Part shown: piece after piece, positions 52,759-61,731 of the stretch | How the letters are laid out: every line of letters begins with the position of its first letter | Numbering within the stretch: the stretch's first letter is position 1 | NCBI RefSeq assembly: GCF_029674545.1 | Contig: NZ_CP121354.1 | Location: forward strand, 3,853,001-3,917,000 | Source of the DNA: Mesorhizobium sp. WSM4904 | GTDB taxonomy: Bacteria > Pseudomonadota > Alphaproteobacteria > Rhizobiales > Rhizobiaceae | Reading direction: 5' to 3' | DNA length: 64,000 bases | Program-made: the position numbers and the translations under genes | Notes under the pieces: model-generated | What the model was told of the DNA's origin: nothing | The model's database searches: none | Seen by the model: only the letters and a program-made list of their open reading frames with translations

Positions 52759-53232
52759 ATGCGTCACGGACTTCCCAGGGCAGCAGCGGCGTTGGCAGCC
52801 GTCTTGATGATCACCGGCTGCACGACGAGCAGCAACGTCGACACCACCAAGACCACCGCGATCCAACCGACGGCCAAGGACGTCAGCGCCGCCGACCTGG
52901 TGGAGGGCAAGGCACAGTTCCGCGAGGCCAATTTCGGCCTTGCCGAGCAGCATTTCCGCAAGGCAGTTGAGCTCAAGGCCGACAATGCCGAAGCCTGGAT
53001 GGGGCTTGCCGCCTCCTATGACGAGCTTGGCCGCTTCGACTTCGCCGACCGCGCCTATGCCCAATTGTTGAGGGTCGCCGGGCGCAAGCCGCAGATCGTC
53101 AACAATATGGGCTACTCGCAGCTGCTGCGCGGCAACAAGAAGAAGGCGAGGGCGCTGCTGCTCGAAGCGAAGGCCGGCCTCGCCGATCAGACCGTCGTCA
53201 ATGCCAACCTTGCGCTGCTCGACAAGAGCTGA
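52759..53232 (+). CDS. tadD: TPR lipoprotein TadD
   Basis: This 157-residue Tad-pilus lipoprotein has a lipoprotein signal with lipobox MITGC near residue 20. It is followed by tandem tetratricopeptide repeats (about 45-150: AEQHFRKAVELKADNAEAWM, LGRFDFADRAYAQLLRVAG, NNMGYSQLLRGNKKKARALL). In other Tad loci TadD is a pilotin-like factor for the secretin. It is separated from tadC by 278 bases that contain a repeat element. Confidence 0.88.
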   Translation: MRHGLPRAAAALAAVLMITGCTTSSNVDTTKTTAIQPTAKDVSAADLVEGKAQFREANFGLAEQHFRKAVELKADNAEAWMGLAASYDELGRFDFADRAYAQLLRVAGRKPQIVNNMGYSQLLRGNKKKARALLLEAKAGLADQTVVNANLALLDKS

Positions 53233-53407
53233 TCCGCTTCCACGCTCCTTGCCGTCGCGCATCCGCGCCGGCATTTCAGGCGGCATGTCGACGCTTTGTA
53301 AACCCTGTACCGACGTAGCGGCGGGCGCCAGCCGAAAACGGTTTGCGCCGGGCGTCTACAACCTACATTGAGGAAGTAACGAGACTCCCCAAGGCAGACC
53401 TTCAGAG

Positions 53408-54580
53408 ATGTTGGATTTCAGCTCGCTCCTGCTCGCGGCGGCGCTGTCGGGCACTTGCCTCAGCATCACTTTGTTCGCGATCTGGTTCACCGCGCCCAGC
53501 GCGCGTTTCATTCCCATGGTCGCTTGCGGCATGCTCGTGCTCGTTGCCCATGTGGTCCTGTTCTGGCGCTATACCAAGGATGCCAATCCCTGGCTCTGCC
53601 AGATCGTGCTCGCGCTGCTCAGCCTAGGCTTTCTGGCCATCTGCCTGTCGGCCATGCAGTATCTCGGTTTTCGCAACTATCGCCGCGCGGTTCTGCCGAC
53701 GCTTGCAGCCATGGCCGCCTGCGCCGCTTTCACCTATCTCGGTTTCGACGGCGTCGGCTTCCAGATCACCTACGCGGCTGTGACGGCGCTGCTCGCAGCG
53801 ATCGGAACGATGTTCTGGATGAAGGGCGATCACGACCGCCGGATCCTGCTCGTCGTCTCGTTCCTGAGCGGAGCCTGCGGCGTGTCTTTCGCGCTTTGCG
53901 GCCTGGTGCTGCTCTTCCATGGGCAATGGGTGCTGGGCGCCGCTCCGGACAACTGGGCCGAGAGGGTGAACTCCGTCGTGGCGGTTGCCTGCATGACCGG
54001 CCTCGGCGCGCTGGCGCTTTCGCTGCACCATCTGCAGGCGCAGATCGAGCTCAAGGCCGAGACGATGACCGATCCGCTGACCGGCCTGATGAACCGCAGG
54101 GCGCTCGGCGAGCTTTACGGCGATCGCAGCTTCGGTCCGTTCATGGCGATCGCGATGTTCGATCTCGACCATTTCAAGGCGACCAACGACGTCTTCGGCC
54201 ACCCTGTCGGCGATCAGGTCCTTTGCCGCTTCGCAGCAGTGATCAAGAAATATGGCAGGGTCGGGGTCGACGCCTTCCGGCTGGGCGGCGAGGAATTCGC
54301 GCTCGTCATCTCGCGCATGACGCCGGAAAAGGCGCATGACATGGCAAGCAGGATCGGCGTCGCCTTCGGCACCGAGATCGTTCCGACCCATCGCGGCCCG
54401 CTGCGCAGCAGCGTCAGCGGCGGCATGGGATTTGGCGCCGCCGTCGGCCTGAGCCTGGACGAGGTGCTGGCGGAAGCGGACGCCGCGCTCTATGCCGCCA
54501 AGCGCGCCGGGCGGAACCGCGTGATCGCCCAGCACAAGGAAGGCCAGCCCGACAGCGGGCCGGCCCTGAAAACCGCTTGA
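53408..54580 (+). CDS. Membrane-bound GGDEF diguanylate cyclase
   Basis: This 390-residue protein has an N-terminal region of six or seven membrane helices (about residues 5-205) and a C-terminal GGDEF domain (about 225-375) that makes c-di-GMP. The catalytic signature is present as LGGEEFALV with FDLDHFKATNDVFGHPVGDQ upstream. The RxxD inhibitory site normally five residues before GGDEF is RVGV here, so product inhibition at that site is probably absent. It follows tadD and is convergent with gcvP, four bases apart. Confidence 0.9.
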   Translation: MLDFSSLLLAAALSGTCLSITLFAIWFTAPSARFIPMVACGMLVLVAHVVLFWRYTKDANPWLCQIVLALLSLGFLAICLSAMQYLGFRNYRRAVLPTLAAMAACAAFTYLGFDGVGFQITYAAVTALLAAIGTMFWMKGDHDRRILLVVSFLSGACGVSFALCGLVLLFHGQWVLGAAPDNWAERVNSVVAVACMTGLGALALSLHHLQAQIELKAETMTDPLTGLMNRRALGELYGDRSFGPFMAIAMFDLDHFKATNDVFGHPVGDQVLCRFAAVIKKYGRVGVDAFRLGGEEFALVISRMTPEKAHDMASRIGVAFGTEIVPTHRGPLRSSVSGGMGFGAAVGLSLDEVLAEADAALYAAKRAGRNRVIAQHKEGQPDSGPALKTA

Positions 54581-54584
54581 ACGA

Positions 54585-57395
54585 CTACTCGGCGGCGCCG
54601 AGATATTCCGTCAGCGGCGGGCAAGAGCAGACCAGGTTGCGGTCGCCGGCGACATTGTCGATGCGTGACACCGGCGGCCAGTACTTTGCCGCCAGATCGA
54701 CGTCACCCGCCGGATAGGCTGCTTCCAACCGCGAGTACGGATGCGTCCATGCGCCTGCCAATGTCTCGGCAGCGGTGTGAGGAGCGTTGACCAACGGGTT
54801 ATCGGCCAAGGGCCATTCGCCCTTTGCCACCTTTGCCGCCTCGCCGGCGATCGCGATCATCGCCTCGCAGAAGCGGTCGAGCTCGCGCTTGGGCTCGGAC
54901 TCGGTCGGCTCGACCATCAGCGTGCCGGCAACCGGGAACGACATGGTCGGCGCATGGAAGCCGTAATCGATGAGACGCTTGGCGATGTCGTCGACGCTGA
55001 TGCCGGCGCTGTCCTTGAGCACGCGGGTGTCGAGGATGCACTCATGGGCGATGCGATCGCTCCGCCCCTTGTAGAGGAGCGGGAAATGCGGCGCGAGCCG
55101 GGTCGCCACGTAGTTGGCGGAAACGATCGCCGTCTCGGTCGCCTGCTTCAGCCCTGCGCCGCCCATCATGCGGATATACATCCAGGTGATCGGCAGGATC
55201 GAGGCACTGCCGAAGGGCGCGGCCGCCACGGCATGCGCCGAGCCTTCGGTGACATGACCCGGCAGATAGGGTTTTAGATGCGCCCTGACGCCGATCGGGC
55301 CGACGCCCGGGCCGCCGCCGCCATGCGGGATGCAGAAGGTCTTGTGCAGGTTCATGTGGCAGACATCGGCGCCGATGTCGCCCGGGCGGGCGAGGCCGAC
55401 CAGGGCGTTGAGGTTCGCGCCGTCGAAATAGACCTGGCCGCCGTGCTCGTGGATGAGAGCGCAGAGATGGCGCGCGCCTTCCTCGTAGACGCCATGCGTC
55501 GACGGGTAGGTGAACATCAGCGCCGCAAGGTTCCTGGAATGCTCGTTGGCCTTGGCCCTTAGATCGTCCATGTCGATATTGCCATCGTCGGTGCAGCGCA
55601 CGACGACGACGCTCATGCCCGCCATCGCGGCGCTTGCCGGATTGGTGCCATGCGCGGAGGACGGGATCAGGCAGATGGTGCGATGGCCCTCGCCGCGCGC
55701 GCGGTGATAGGCGCGGATGGCGAGCAGGCCGGCATATTCACCCTGGCTGCCTGCATTGGGCTGCAGGCTGACCGCGTCGAAACCGGTGATCTCCGACAGC
55801 CAGGCTTCCAAGTCGCCGGCCATGGCGCGGTAGCCCGCCGAATGGCCGGCCGGCGCGAAGGGGTGCAGGTTGGCGACGCTCGTCCAGCTCACCGGCATCA
55901 TCTCGGCGGCGGCGTTGAGCTTCATCGTGCAGGAGCCGAGCGGGATCATGGCGCGGTCGAGCGCGAGGTCCTTGTCGGCCAGCCGGCGCAGGAAGCGCAT
56001 CATGTCGGTCTCGGAATGGTTCTCATGGAAGACTGGCTGCGTCAGGAACTCCTTGCCGCGCGGCTTGGCGGGCATGGAGCCGGCTTCCACCGTGCCGGGC
56101 TTGGCGCCGAACAGCGCCGCGATCGCCTCCAGGTCGGCTTCCGTCGAGGTCTCGTCGAAGGCGATGCCGACGCGGTCGGCATCGATGACGCGCAGCAGCC
56201 TGCCGATCTTTTCTGCGGCGGCGGCAATCGAGCTTGCCTTGCCCTTCACCTCGACCGTCACCGTGTCGAAGCGATGCGCGCCGAGGACTGCTACGCCTGC
56301 TGCCTTCAGCCCCGCCGCGAGGCGGTTGGCAAGGGTGTGGGCGCGCTCGGCGATAGCCTGCAGGCCGGCGGGGCCGTGCCAGATCGCATAGGCGGTCGCC
56401 ATGTTGGCAAGCAGCGCCTGCGCGGTGCAGATGTTCGAGGTGGCCTTGTCGCGGCGGATGTGCTGTTCGCGCGTCTGCAGCGCCAGGCGATAGCCCGGGC
56501 GGCCCTTGGTATCGGTCGACTGACCGACGAGACGGCCGGGCATCAGCCGGGTCAATCTGTCGGAGACGGCGCAATAGGCGGCATGCGGGCCGCCAAAGCC
56601 CATCGGCACGCCGAAGCGCTGCATCGAACCGACGGCGATGTCGGCGCCGAGCTTCGCCGGAGAGTCGGTCAGCGTGAGCGCAAGCGGGTCGGCGATGAAG
56701 ACGACCAGCGCGCCGACGGCGCGGGCCTTCTCGATCGCTGCCTTGTGATCGCCATAGACACCAAATGTGTCCGGCCAGGAGACGAGCAGGGCCGCGGTGT
56801 TGTCGTCGATCGTCTCGCCGTCGACCTCGGTGCCGAGGGGCTCGGCGCGCGTGCGCACGACATCGAGCGTCTGCGGATGCGGCGCGCCGGCGAGCGCCAC
56901 CTTGGTGCGCTTGTCGCGGTGATGGCGCAGCGCGATGCCGACCGCTTCGGCGACAGCGGTGGCTTCATCGAGCAATGATGCCGATGCCACCGGCAGGCCG
57001 GTCAGCTCGGTGACCAGGGTCTGGAAATTGAACAGCATCTCCAGCCGGCCCTGGCTGATCTCGGCCTGGTAGGGCGTGTAGGCCGTATACCAGGCCGGGT
57101 TCTCGAACATGTTGCGCTGGATGACCGGCGGCACAAAGACGCCGTGATAGCCGGCGCCGATGAAGCTCTTGAGCACCGTGTTCTTCGCCATGATCGCCGA
57201 CAATTCGGCCAGCGCTTCGGCTTCGCTGGCCGCGGGAGGCAGATTGAGCGGCTGATCGAGGCGTATCGATCTCGGGACGGCCTGGCTTATCAGCGTCTCG
57301 ACGGACGGCACGCCGATGGTGGCAAGCATGGCCCTGACATCGTTGACGCTGGGGCCGATGTGGCGGGCCGAGAAAGGAACAGGTGCTGCGGTCAT
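54585..57395 (-). CDS. gcvP: Glycine dehydrogenase (decarboxylating), P protein
   Basis: This 936-residue PLP enzyme is the P component of the glycine cleavage system. It decarboxylates glycine and passes the aminomethyl group to lipoyl-GcvH. It is the full-length fused form with both halves (about 1-470 and 480-936). The PLP lysine lies in [20 protein letters not shown]. Other motifs are [26 protein letters not shown] and [16 protein letters not shown]. The ATG at 57395 gives the usual start ([14 protein letters not shown]). It follows gcvH by 16 bases in the gcvT-gcvH-gcvP operon. Confidence 0.97.
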   Translation of the reverse strand: MTAAPVPFSARHIGPSVNDVRAMLATIGVPSVETLISQAVPRSIRLDQPLNLPPAASEAEALAELSAIMAKNTVLKSFIGAGYHGVFVPPVIQRNMFENPAWYTAYTPYQAEISQGRLEMLFNFQTLVTELTGLPVASASLLDEATAVAEAVGIALRHHRDKRTKVALAGAPHPQTLDVVRTRAEPLGTEVDGETIDDNTAALLVSWPDTFGVYGDHKAAIEKARAVGALVVFIADPLALTLTDSPAKLGADIAVGSMQRFGVPMGFGGPHAAYCAVSDRLTRLMPGRLVGQSTDTKGRPGYRLALQTREQHIRRDKATSNICTAQALLANMATAYAIWHGPAGLQAIAERAHTLANRLAAGLKAAGVAVLGAHRFDTVTVEVKGKASSIAAAAEKIGRLLRVIDADRVGIAFDETSTEADLEAIAALFGAKPGTVEAGSMPAKPRGKEFLTQPVFHENHSETDMMRFLRRLADKDLALDRAMIPLGSCTMKLNAAAEMMPVSWTSVANLHPFAPAGHSAGYRAMAGDLEAWLSEITGFDAVSLQPNAGSQGEYAGLLAIRAYHRARGEGHRTICLIPSSAHGTNPASAAMAGMSVVVVRCTDDGNIDMDDLRAKANEHSRNLAALMFTYPSTHGVYEEGARHLCALIHEHGGQVYFDGANLNALVGLARPGDIGADVCHMNLHKTFCIPHGGGGPGVGPIGVRAHLKPYLPGHVTEGSAHAVAAAPFGSASILPITWMYIRMMGGAGLKQATETAIVSANYVATRLAPHFPLLYKGRSDRIAHECILDTRVLKDSAGISVDDIAKRLIDYGFHAPTMSFPVAGTLMVEPTESEPKRELDRFCEAMIAIAGEAAKVAKGEWPLADNPLVNAPHTAAETLAGAWTHPYSRLEAAYPAGDVDLAAKYWPPVSRIDNVAGDRNLVCSCPPLTEYLGAAE

Positions 57396-57411
57396 TTCCA
57401 AAATCCTGCTA

Positions 57412-57780
57412 TCAGCCGATATGGGCTTTGTAGGCAGCCTCATCCATGAGGCTGGCGAGCTGGCTTTCGTTGGATAGCTTCATCTTCCAGAGCCAGCCGT
57501 CGCCGGTCGCCGCCGAGTTGACCAATGAAGGGTCGGACGACAGCGAGGTGTTGGCTTCGATGATCTCGCCGTCGACCGGCGCGTAGACATCCGAGGCCGC
57601 CTTAACGGATTCGACGACCACCGCAGTGTCGCCCTTGGCGAGCTTGCGGCCGATTTCCGGCAGTTCGACGAAGACGAGATCGCCGAGCTGCTCCTGCGCG
57701 TAGTTGGTGATGCCTACTGTGGCGACGCCGCCCTCGACGCGCAGCCATTCATGGTCTTCAGTGAAATAGGTGTTTGCCAT
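57412..57780 (-). CDS. gcvH: Glycine cleavage system H protein
   Basis: This 122-residue lipoyl carrier shuttles the aminomethyl group between the P and T proteins. The lipoylation site is K60 in [20 protein letters not shown], preceded by [19 protein letters not shown]. It ends with the usual [20 protein letters not shown]. The ATG at 57780 is the only reasonable start; the open frame further upstream is Arg-rich and not conserved. It lies seven bases downstream of gcvT. Confidence 0.97.
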   Translation of the reverse strand: MANTYFTEDHEWLRVEGGVATVGITNYAQEQLGDLVFVELPEIGRKLAKGDTAVVVESVKAASDVYAPVDGEIIEANTSLSSDPSLVNSAATGDGWLWKMKLSNESQLASLMDEAAYKAHIG

Positions 57781-57787
57781 CGGGAAT

Positions 57788-58888
57788 TCATCCTTTGCGG
57801 TAGCGGTGTGGCGTGAAGGGGAGCGAAGTGACGTCGACCGGAATTTTCGTGCCACGGACATCGGCGAACAATCTGGTGCCGGGTCTGGCCAGCGCGGTGT
57901 CGACATAGCCCATGGCGACCGGGTGGCCCGTCGAGGGGCCGAAGCCGCCCGAGGTGACGCGGCCGGCCGGATTGCCCTCGGCGTCGACCAGCGCCGCTGC
58001 CGCGCGCACCGGCTGGCGACCATCGGGCTTCAGGCCGACGCGCTTCTGCGACGGGCCGCGCTCGAGGATCGAGCGCAGCGCGTCGGCGCCGATGAAGCCG
58101 CCGGAGGCGCGGAACTCCTTGGGGATCGCCCACATCAAGCCGGCGCTTGCCGGGTCGATCTCGGGTGTCAGATCCTGGCCGTGCAGGCAGAGCCCGGCTT
58201 CGAGCCTAAGGCTGTCGCGGGCGGCAAGGCCGATCCATTGCACGCGCTCGTCCTGCAGCAGCTTCGCGATGAGATCGCGGGCATCCGGTTCCGGCAGCCC
58301 GATCTCGAAGCCGTCCTCGCCGGTGTAGCCGGAGCGGCTCATGAACCAGTTTTGCCGGGGCTCGACACCGTGCATGAACAGCAAGGAGCCGGTTTCAATG
58401 CCGGCTCGCGAAAGGGCCGCCCAGGCGTCCGGGCCCTGGATGGCCAGGAAGACGCGGTCGAGCGGCTGGACCTTGGCGTCGAAATCGGCCGCCAGCGCGC
58501 GGAGGTGCTTTTCATCCTCGACCGCGTTGCCGGCATTGGCGACCACCATGAAACGCTGGTCGCTCAGCCTAGTGACGATCAGGTCGTCGATGATGCCGGC
58601 CGCCTCATTGAGGAAGAAGGTGTATTTGGACTGGGAGATTTCCAGCGCGCCGGCTTCGAGCGGGCAGGCGCGATCGAGAAGTGCGGCGGCGCCTGGACCG
58701 CTGACCTCGAACAGCTTCATGTGCGAGATGTCGAACAGGCCGGCATGCTCGCGCGTGTGGAGGTGTTCCTTCATCACGCCCGCTGGATAAGTCAGCGGCA
58801 TCGACCAGCCGGCGAACGCGCCGAAGCGCGCGCCCGCGGCGTTATGCAAATCCTCGAGGGGTAGGTGTTTGGTGCCTTCGCCTGTCAT
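57788..58888 (-). CDS. gcvT: Aminomethyltransferase (T protein)
   Basis: This 366-residue enzyme releases ammonia and transfers the one-carbon unit from lipoyl-GcvH to tetrahydrofolate. The GCV_T fold is complete: [44 protein letters not shown]-type [25 protein letters not shown] and [15 protein letters not shown]. It heads the gcvTHP operon behind a tandem glycine riboswitch. A TGGAGAAG site precedes the ATG. Confidence 0.97.
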   Translation of the reverse strand: MTGEGTKHLPLEDLHNAAGARFGAFAGWSMPLTYPAGVMKEHLHTREHAGLFDISHMKLFEVSGPGAAALLDRACPLEAGALEISQSKYTFFLNEAAGIIDDLIVTRLSDQRFMVVANAGNAVEDEKHLRALAADFDAKVQPLDRVFLAIQGPDAWAALSRAGIETGSLLFMHGVEPRQNWFMSRSGYTGEDGFEIGLPEPDARDLIAKLLQDERVQWIGLAARDSLRLEAGLCLHGQDLTPEIDPASAGLMWAIPKEFRASGGFIGADALRSILERGPSQKRVGLKPDGRQPVRAAAALVDAEGNPAGRVTSGGFGPSTGHPVAMGYVDTALARPGTRLFADVRGTKIPVDVTSLPFTPHRYRKG

Positions 58889-58913
58889 GTCTTCTCCAGA
58901 GTCGCACGCAATC

Positions 58914-58930
58914 GACCGCCATTGGCGGTC
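58914..58930 (-). promoter_or_regulatory. Possible riboswitch expression-platform hairpin
   Basis: GACCGCC / GGCGGTC with a three-base loop forms a perfect 7-base stem between the second glycine aptamer and the gcvT ribosome site. It lies 26 bases upstream of the start codon. It could be the switching element, though no T-run follows, so control may be translational. Confidence 0.45.
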
Positions 58931-58939
58931 CAGTCCGTG

Positions 58940-59116
58940 CCCCTCTGTCTGAAGCCTGAGAGACTCGCGCCCCGGAACTCTGTCGGCAGCGCTTACACCT
59001 TCGGCGCGGGACGAATCCCGACTTTCCAGAGTTGTCTTTCCCGTCCACGGTTCTTTTGCCTGAGAGATTTCGGGCGATTTCCCCTTCGGCGACAGCTTTC
59101 GCTGTTCTCTCCCGCA
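58940..59116 (-). promoter_or_regulatory. Tandem glycine riboswitch
   Basis: The gcvT leader holds two glycine aptamers in tandem. Both have the aptamer 3' element CTCTCAGGC (at about 59055 in aptamer 1 and 58955 in aptamer 2). Both also have the conserved CGCCGAAGG core: aptamer 1 from GCGGGAGAGAAC, then CGCCGAAGGGG; aptamer 2 with GCGCCGAAGGTGTAAGC. Tandem glycine riboswitches upstream of gcvT are well known and sense glycine to raise cleavage-enzyme expression. Confidence 0.92.
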
Positions 59117-59197
59117 AACAGGTAGGACTCAGTCGCCTGAGTCCCCGACGCGCCATCCATAGCCCGTCGGCGACACCTTGTCACCTCCCAGCGACAT

Positions 59198-59283
59198 CTA
59201 AAGCGCTGAGGCGACCCGCTTCGATATTTGTTTGATGCATGTCGTCCTCCCAAAACCGCTGTACACCTTTGGGCGACATGCAT
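59198..59283 (+). repeat. Two-hairpin intergenic repeat, class B, degenerate copy
   Basis: Hairpin 2 is intact (ATGCATGTCG at 59235, CGACATGCAT at 59274, core AAAACCGCTG and ACACCTTTG). Hairpin 1 has decayed to CTAAAGCGC with an imperfect partner. It lies between the gcv leader and the acyltransferase. The stretch 59117-59197 and 59319-59415 holds nothing else that I can identify. Confidence 0.75.
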
Positions 59284-59287
59284 CGGC

Positions 59288-59318
59288 CGACAAGTCTTCG
59301 ACAACCGCGCGGTTTGCC
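59288..59318 (+). repeat. Left 31-base direct repeat flanking the acyltransferase
   Basis: This stretch (CGACAAGTCTTCG...GTTTGCC) matches 61429-61459 at 26 of 31 positions, in the same orientation. The pair brackets the acyltransferase gene. Confidence 0.45.
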
Positions 59319-59415
59319 AAGCTCCAAGACGGAAGCGGCGGCCCGGTTTTTAGGAGCTGGTATTTGCGGAAGAGGACCTTTAAAGGCGGCCTGTCGGCAA
59401 TCGGTACCAAAGTAG

Positions 59416-61329
59416 TTGAGCACGTCACAATTCCGCCCGGAGATACAGGGGCTGCGGGCAATCGCAGTCTGCATGGTGGCGGTGTTCCATGTCTGGCCAT
59501 TCCTGATCCCGGGCGGCTATGTCGGCGTCGACGTGTTTTTCGTCATTTCCGGATATCTCATCACCGGCGTTCTGGTGCGCGAGGCTGAGGCAACCGGGAA
59601 AATAAACATCCCAGCCTTCTATTTGAGGCGGGCGCGACGGCTTCTGCCAACGGCGATGCTGGTGCTTCTGGTTGTCGGCGCGCTGACGCCGCTGTGCCTT
59701 CCCGCATCACAGTGGGTCGACGGCATGGCCGAAATGGCACTCAGCGCCGTTCAGTTGGAAAACTGGCGTCTGGCTGCGAAGTCTGTCGCCTATCTGGCCA
59801 GGGATAGCGCGCCGAGCCCCGTGCAGCACTATTGGTCGCTGTCCATCGAGGAACAGTTCTATGTCGTCTGGCCAGGACTGATCATGGCCGGACTGTCGGC
59901 GTCGCGCTTATTCAAACTGTCTTGGCGAGCGATGCTCCTCGCGCTCTTCGGAACCGTAATCATTGCCTCGCTGGCTGCCTCGATGTGGCTGACCGCCGTC
60001 GACCCGGCCCCAGCGTATTTCGTCACATTTACCCGTATTTGGGAACTCGCCCTCGGCGGCTTCGCGGCGCTCGAGTTTCCGGCGATCGGCAACGCGAAGC
60101 GGCGCATCCTGGGCGTTCTCGGCATCGCGGGCATTCTCGCGGCTGGCTTTCTGTTCTCCAGCAAGACGCCTTTTCCCGGCTATGCCGCGCTGCTGCCGAC
60201 CTTGGCAACCATATTGGTGATCCTGTCGGGACGGAGCAGCTCACCGCTGAGTGTTTTTGCCTTGCTGAAAAGTCGCCCGTTTCAGTTCGTCGGCGATATC
60301 TCCTATTCGCTCTATCTCTGGCATTGGCCCATTGTCGTATATGTCTCCCAGCGAACGGGCGAGACGGTAGGTCCGCTGGCCGGCACAGCCATTTTGCTCG
60401 CAAGTGTTGGCCTGGCTGCGATTTCGAAAGTTCATGTCGAGGACCGTTTCCGATCGCCGCGGTCATCACATTCCGTGCGCCGCAGGCTAGGCGAGCTGGC
60501 CGCCGCCCTGGTCGTTTTCTCGCTCGTCCCACTGGTCGCGCTTTTTGCCCAACACGCCGGCCTAGCGAGGGAGCGCGCATTCATCGCCAGCCATCCCAAC
60601 GACTATCCAGGCGCCAGATCGTTGTTTGCCAACGAGCCCGTGCCTGTCGTGACGGCCTTTGCGCCGCCCCTTGCGACAATCAAGCAGGACCTTCCGCCCA
60701 CCGAAGCATGCCGTGTCACCCTCGATGGCGCCGAACCCCTCCGTTGCCGGTTCGGCGACCCAAACGGCCACTTCAAAGTCTTTCTGATCGGTGATTCGCA
60801 TGCCGAACAATGGGTGCCGGCGTTTGAAGGAGTGGCTGCGGACCGCGGCTGGAATGCCTCCAGCTTTACCAAGTACGCCTGCCCCCTATTCCCAGCCATG
60901 CTGGCGTTGAACGATCGCCCCTATACGAATTGTCTGAACTGGGGGCAGCGCATGCTGGAGATTATCCAGCAGGAGAAGCCGGATCTCATCATCTTGGGGC
61001 AGAGGCTCGATCTGCTGCCATATTTCAAGGAAGGCGAGGCGCAGGTACCGGTCCCCGCCACTCTGATACAATTGTGGCGCAGGCTCGAGGCGTTGGGCGC
61101 AAAGGTAATCGTGATCGCCGACACACCTTCCTGGGGGGTGAAGCCTGAGAATTGCCCGGACTGTTCCATCCCCTACAAGTCGATTGCCCGGCCCGATCCG
61201 CTGATCGCCGCGCACCAGGCCTATGGACGACCGGTGGGTTTATCGATTTCAACGACTTTATCTGCCCTAACGAACACTGTCCTGCGGTCATCGGCAACGT
61301 CTATGTATGGCGTGACAAGGATCATTTGA
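59416..61329 (+). CDS. Frameshifted OafA/YrhL-type acyltransferase with SGNH domain
   Basis: This open frame of 637 residues starts at TTG (STSQFRPEIQGLRAIAVCMV is a typical family N-terminus). The N-terminal acyltransferase-3 domain has about ten membrane helices (about residues 10-370, including VFFVISGYLITG and WSLSIEEQFYVVWPGLI). The C-terminal SGNH domain (from about 430) has LIGDSHAEQWVPAFEG. Around 61231-61245 the frame is lost, one base apparently missing, and the chain ends with an unrelated tail before the catalytic Asp-x-x-His. The protein may acylate cell-surface polysaccharide or peptidoglycan if the break is not real. Ribosome site weak. Confidence 0.75.
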   Translation: MSTSQFRPEIQGLRAIAVCMVAVFHVWPFLIPGGYVGVDVFFVISGYLITGVLVREAEATGKINIPAFYLRRARRLLPTAMLVLLVVGALTPLCLPASQWVDGMAEMALSAVQLENWRLAAKSVAYLARDSAPSPVQHYWSLSIEEQFYVVWPGLIMAGLSASRLFKLSWRAMLLALFGTVIIASLAASMWLTAVDPAPAYFVTFTRIWELALGGFAALEFPAIGNAKRRILGVLGIAGILAAGFLFSSKTPFPGYAALLPTLATILVILSGRSSSPLSVFALLKSRPFQFVGDISYSLYLWHWPIVVYVSQRTGETVGPLAGTAILLASVGLAAISKVHVEDRFRSPRSSHSVRRRLGELAAALVVFSLVPLVALFAQHAGLARERAFIASHPNDYPGARSLFANEPVPVVTAFAPPLATIKQDLPPTEACRVTLDGAEPLRCRFGDPNGHFKVFLIGDSHAEQWVPAFEGVAADRGWNASSFTKYACPLFPAMLALNDRPYTNCLNWGQRMLEIIQQEKPDLIILGQRLDLLPYFKEGEAQVPVPATLIQLWRRLEALGAKVIVIADTPSWGVKPENCPDCSIPYKSIARPDPLIAAHQAYGRPVGLSISTTLSALTNTVLRSSATSMYGVTRII

Positions 61330-61445
61330 CCGCAACCTATTCAAGCTCGATGACCGAGGTCTTCGGCAAGCGGCTCGATGCCGCAATTGCAGCAATCGGA
61401 ACCGGCAACTTTGCCACAGGGGGACTGTCGACAAGCCTTCGCTAA
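61240..61445 (+). pseudogene. Out-of-frame 3' end of the acyltransferase gene
   Basis: A second frame encodes FIDFNDFICPNEHCPAVIGN and VYVWRDKDHLTATYSSSM, which is the normal SGNH-domain end with the catalytic D-x-x-H (RDKDH). Joined to the upstream frame with one base added near 61231-61245, it gives a 676-residue protein, the usual length. Thus this is a single frameshift in an otherwise whole gene, real or a sequencing error. Confidence 0.8.
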
Positions 61446-61459
61446 CCACGCCGTTTGCC
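61429..61459 (+). repeat. Right 31-base direct repeat flanking the acyltransferase
   Basis: It matches 59288-59318 at 26 of 31 positions. It includes the last codons and stop of the out-of-frame acyltransferase end, so the left copy may be a remnant of an earlier gene copy. Confidence 0.45.
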
Positions 61460-61528
61460 GGTTTCTCAAGATACTTCCGATATGAAACGACGCACTACAG
61501 CGCCGCGTGTCCTCTTGGACGCGCAAAG

Positions 61529-61729
61529 GACGCCAGGAACCGTGCGGCCGAGGCGCTCGCTCGACGCGCCGAGACGATCGACGCAGGCGAGGCCAGGTGG
61601 CTGGCCGAGCGGGTTGGCGACGGCCTACGTCCGCTGCGCGACAACGAACGCGCGCTGCTGACATTGATCAAGCACGCGTAGCCGGAAATCCATCCGGCGC
61701 TGAAGCCGCTGCTTGACAAGGTGGCTTGA
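61529..61729 (+). pseudogene. Pseudogene fragment with an in-frame TAG stop
   Basis: One frame reads DARNRAAEALARRAETIDAG, then WLAERVGDGLRPLRDNERAL and LTLIKHA, then TAG at 61679-61681, then PEIHPALKPLLDKVA and TGA at 61727. The composition and helical pattern look like real protein, and the text after the stop continues in the same style. It seems to be the C-terminal end of a protein I cannot name, disrupted by the amber codon. No clear start is visible upstream. Confidence 0.6.
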
Positions 61730-61731
61730 GG

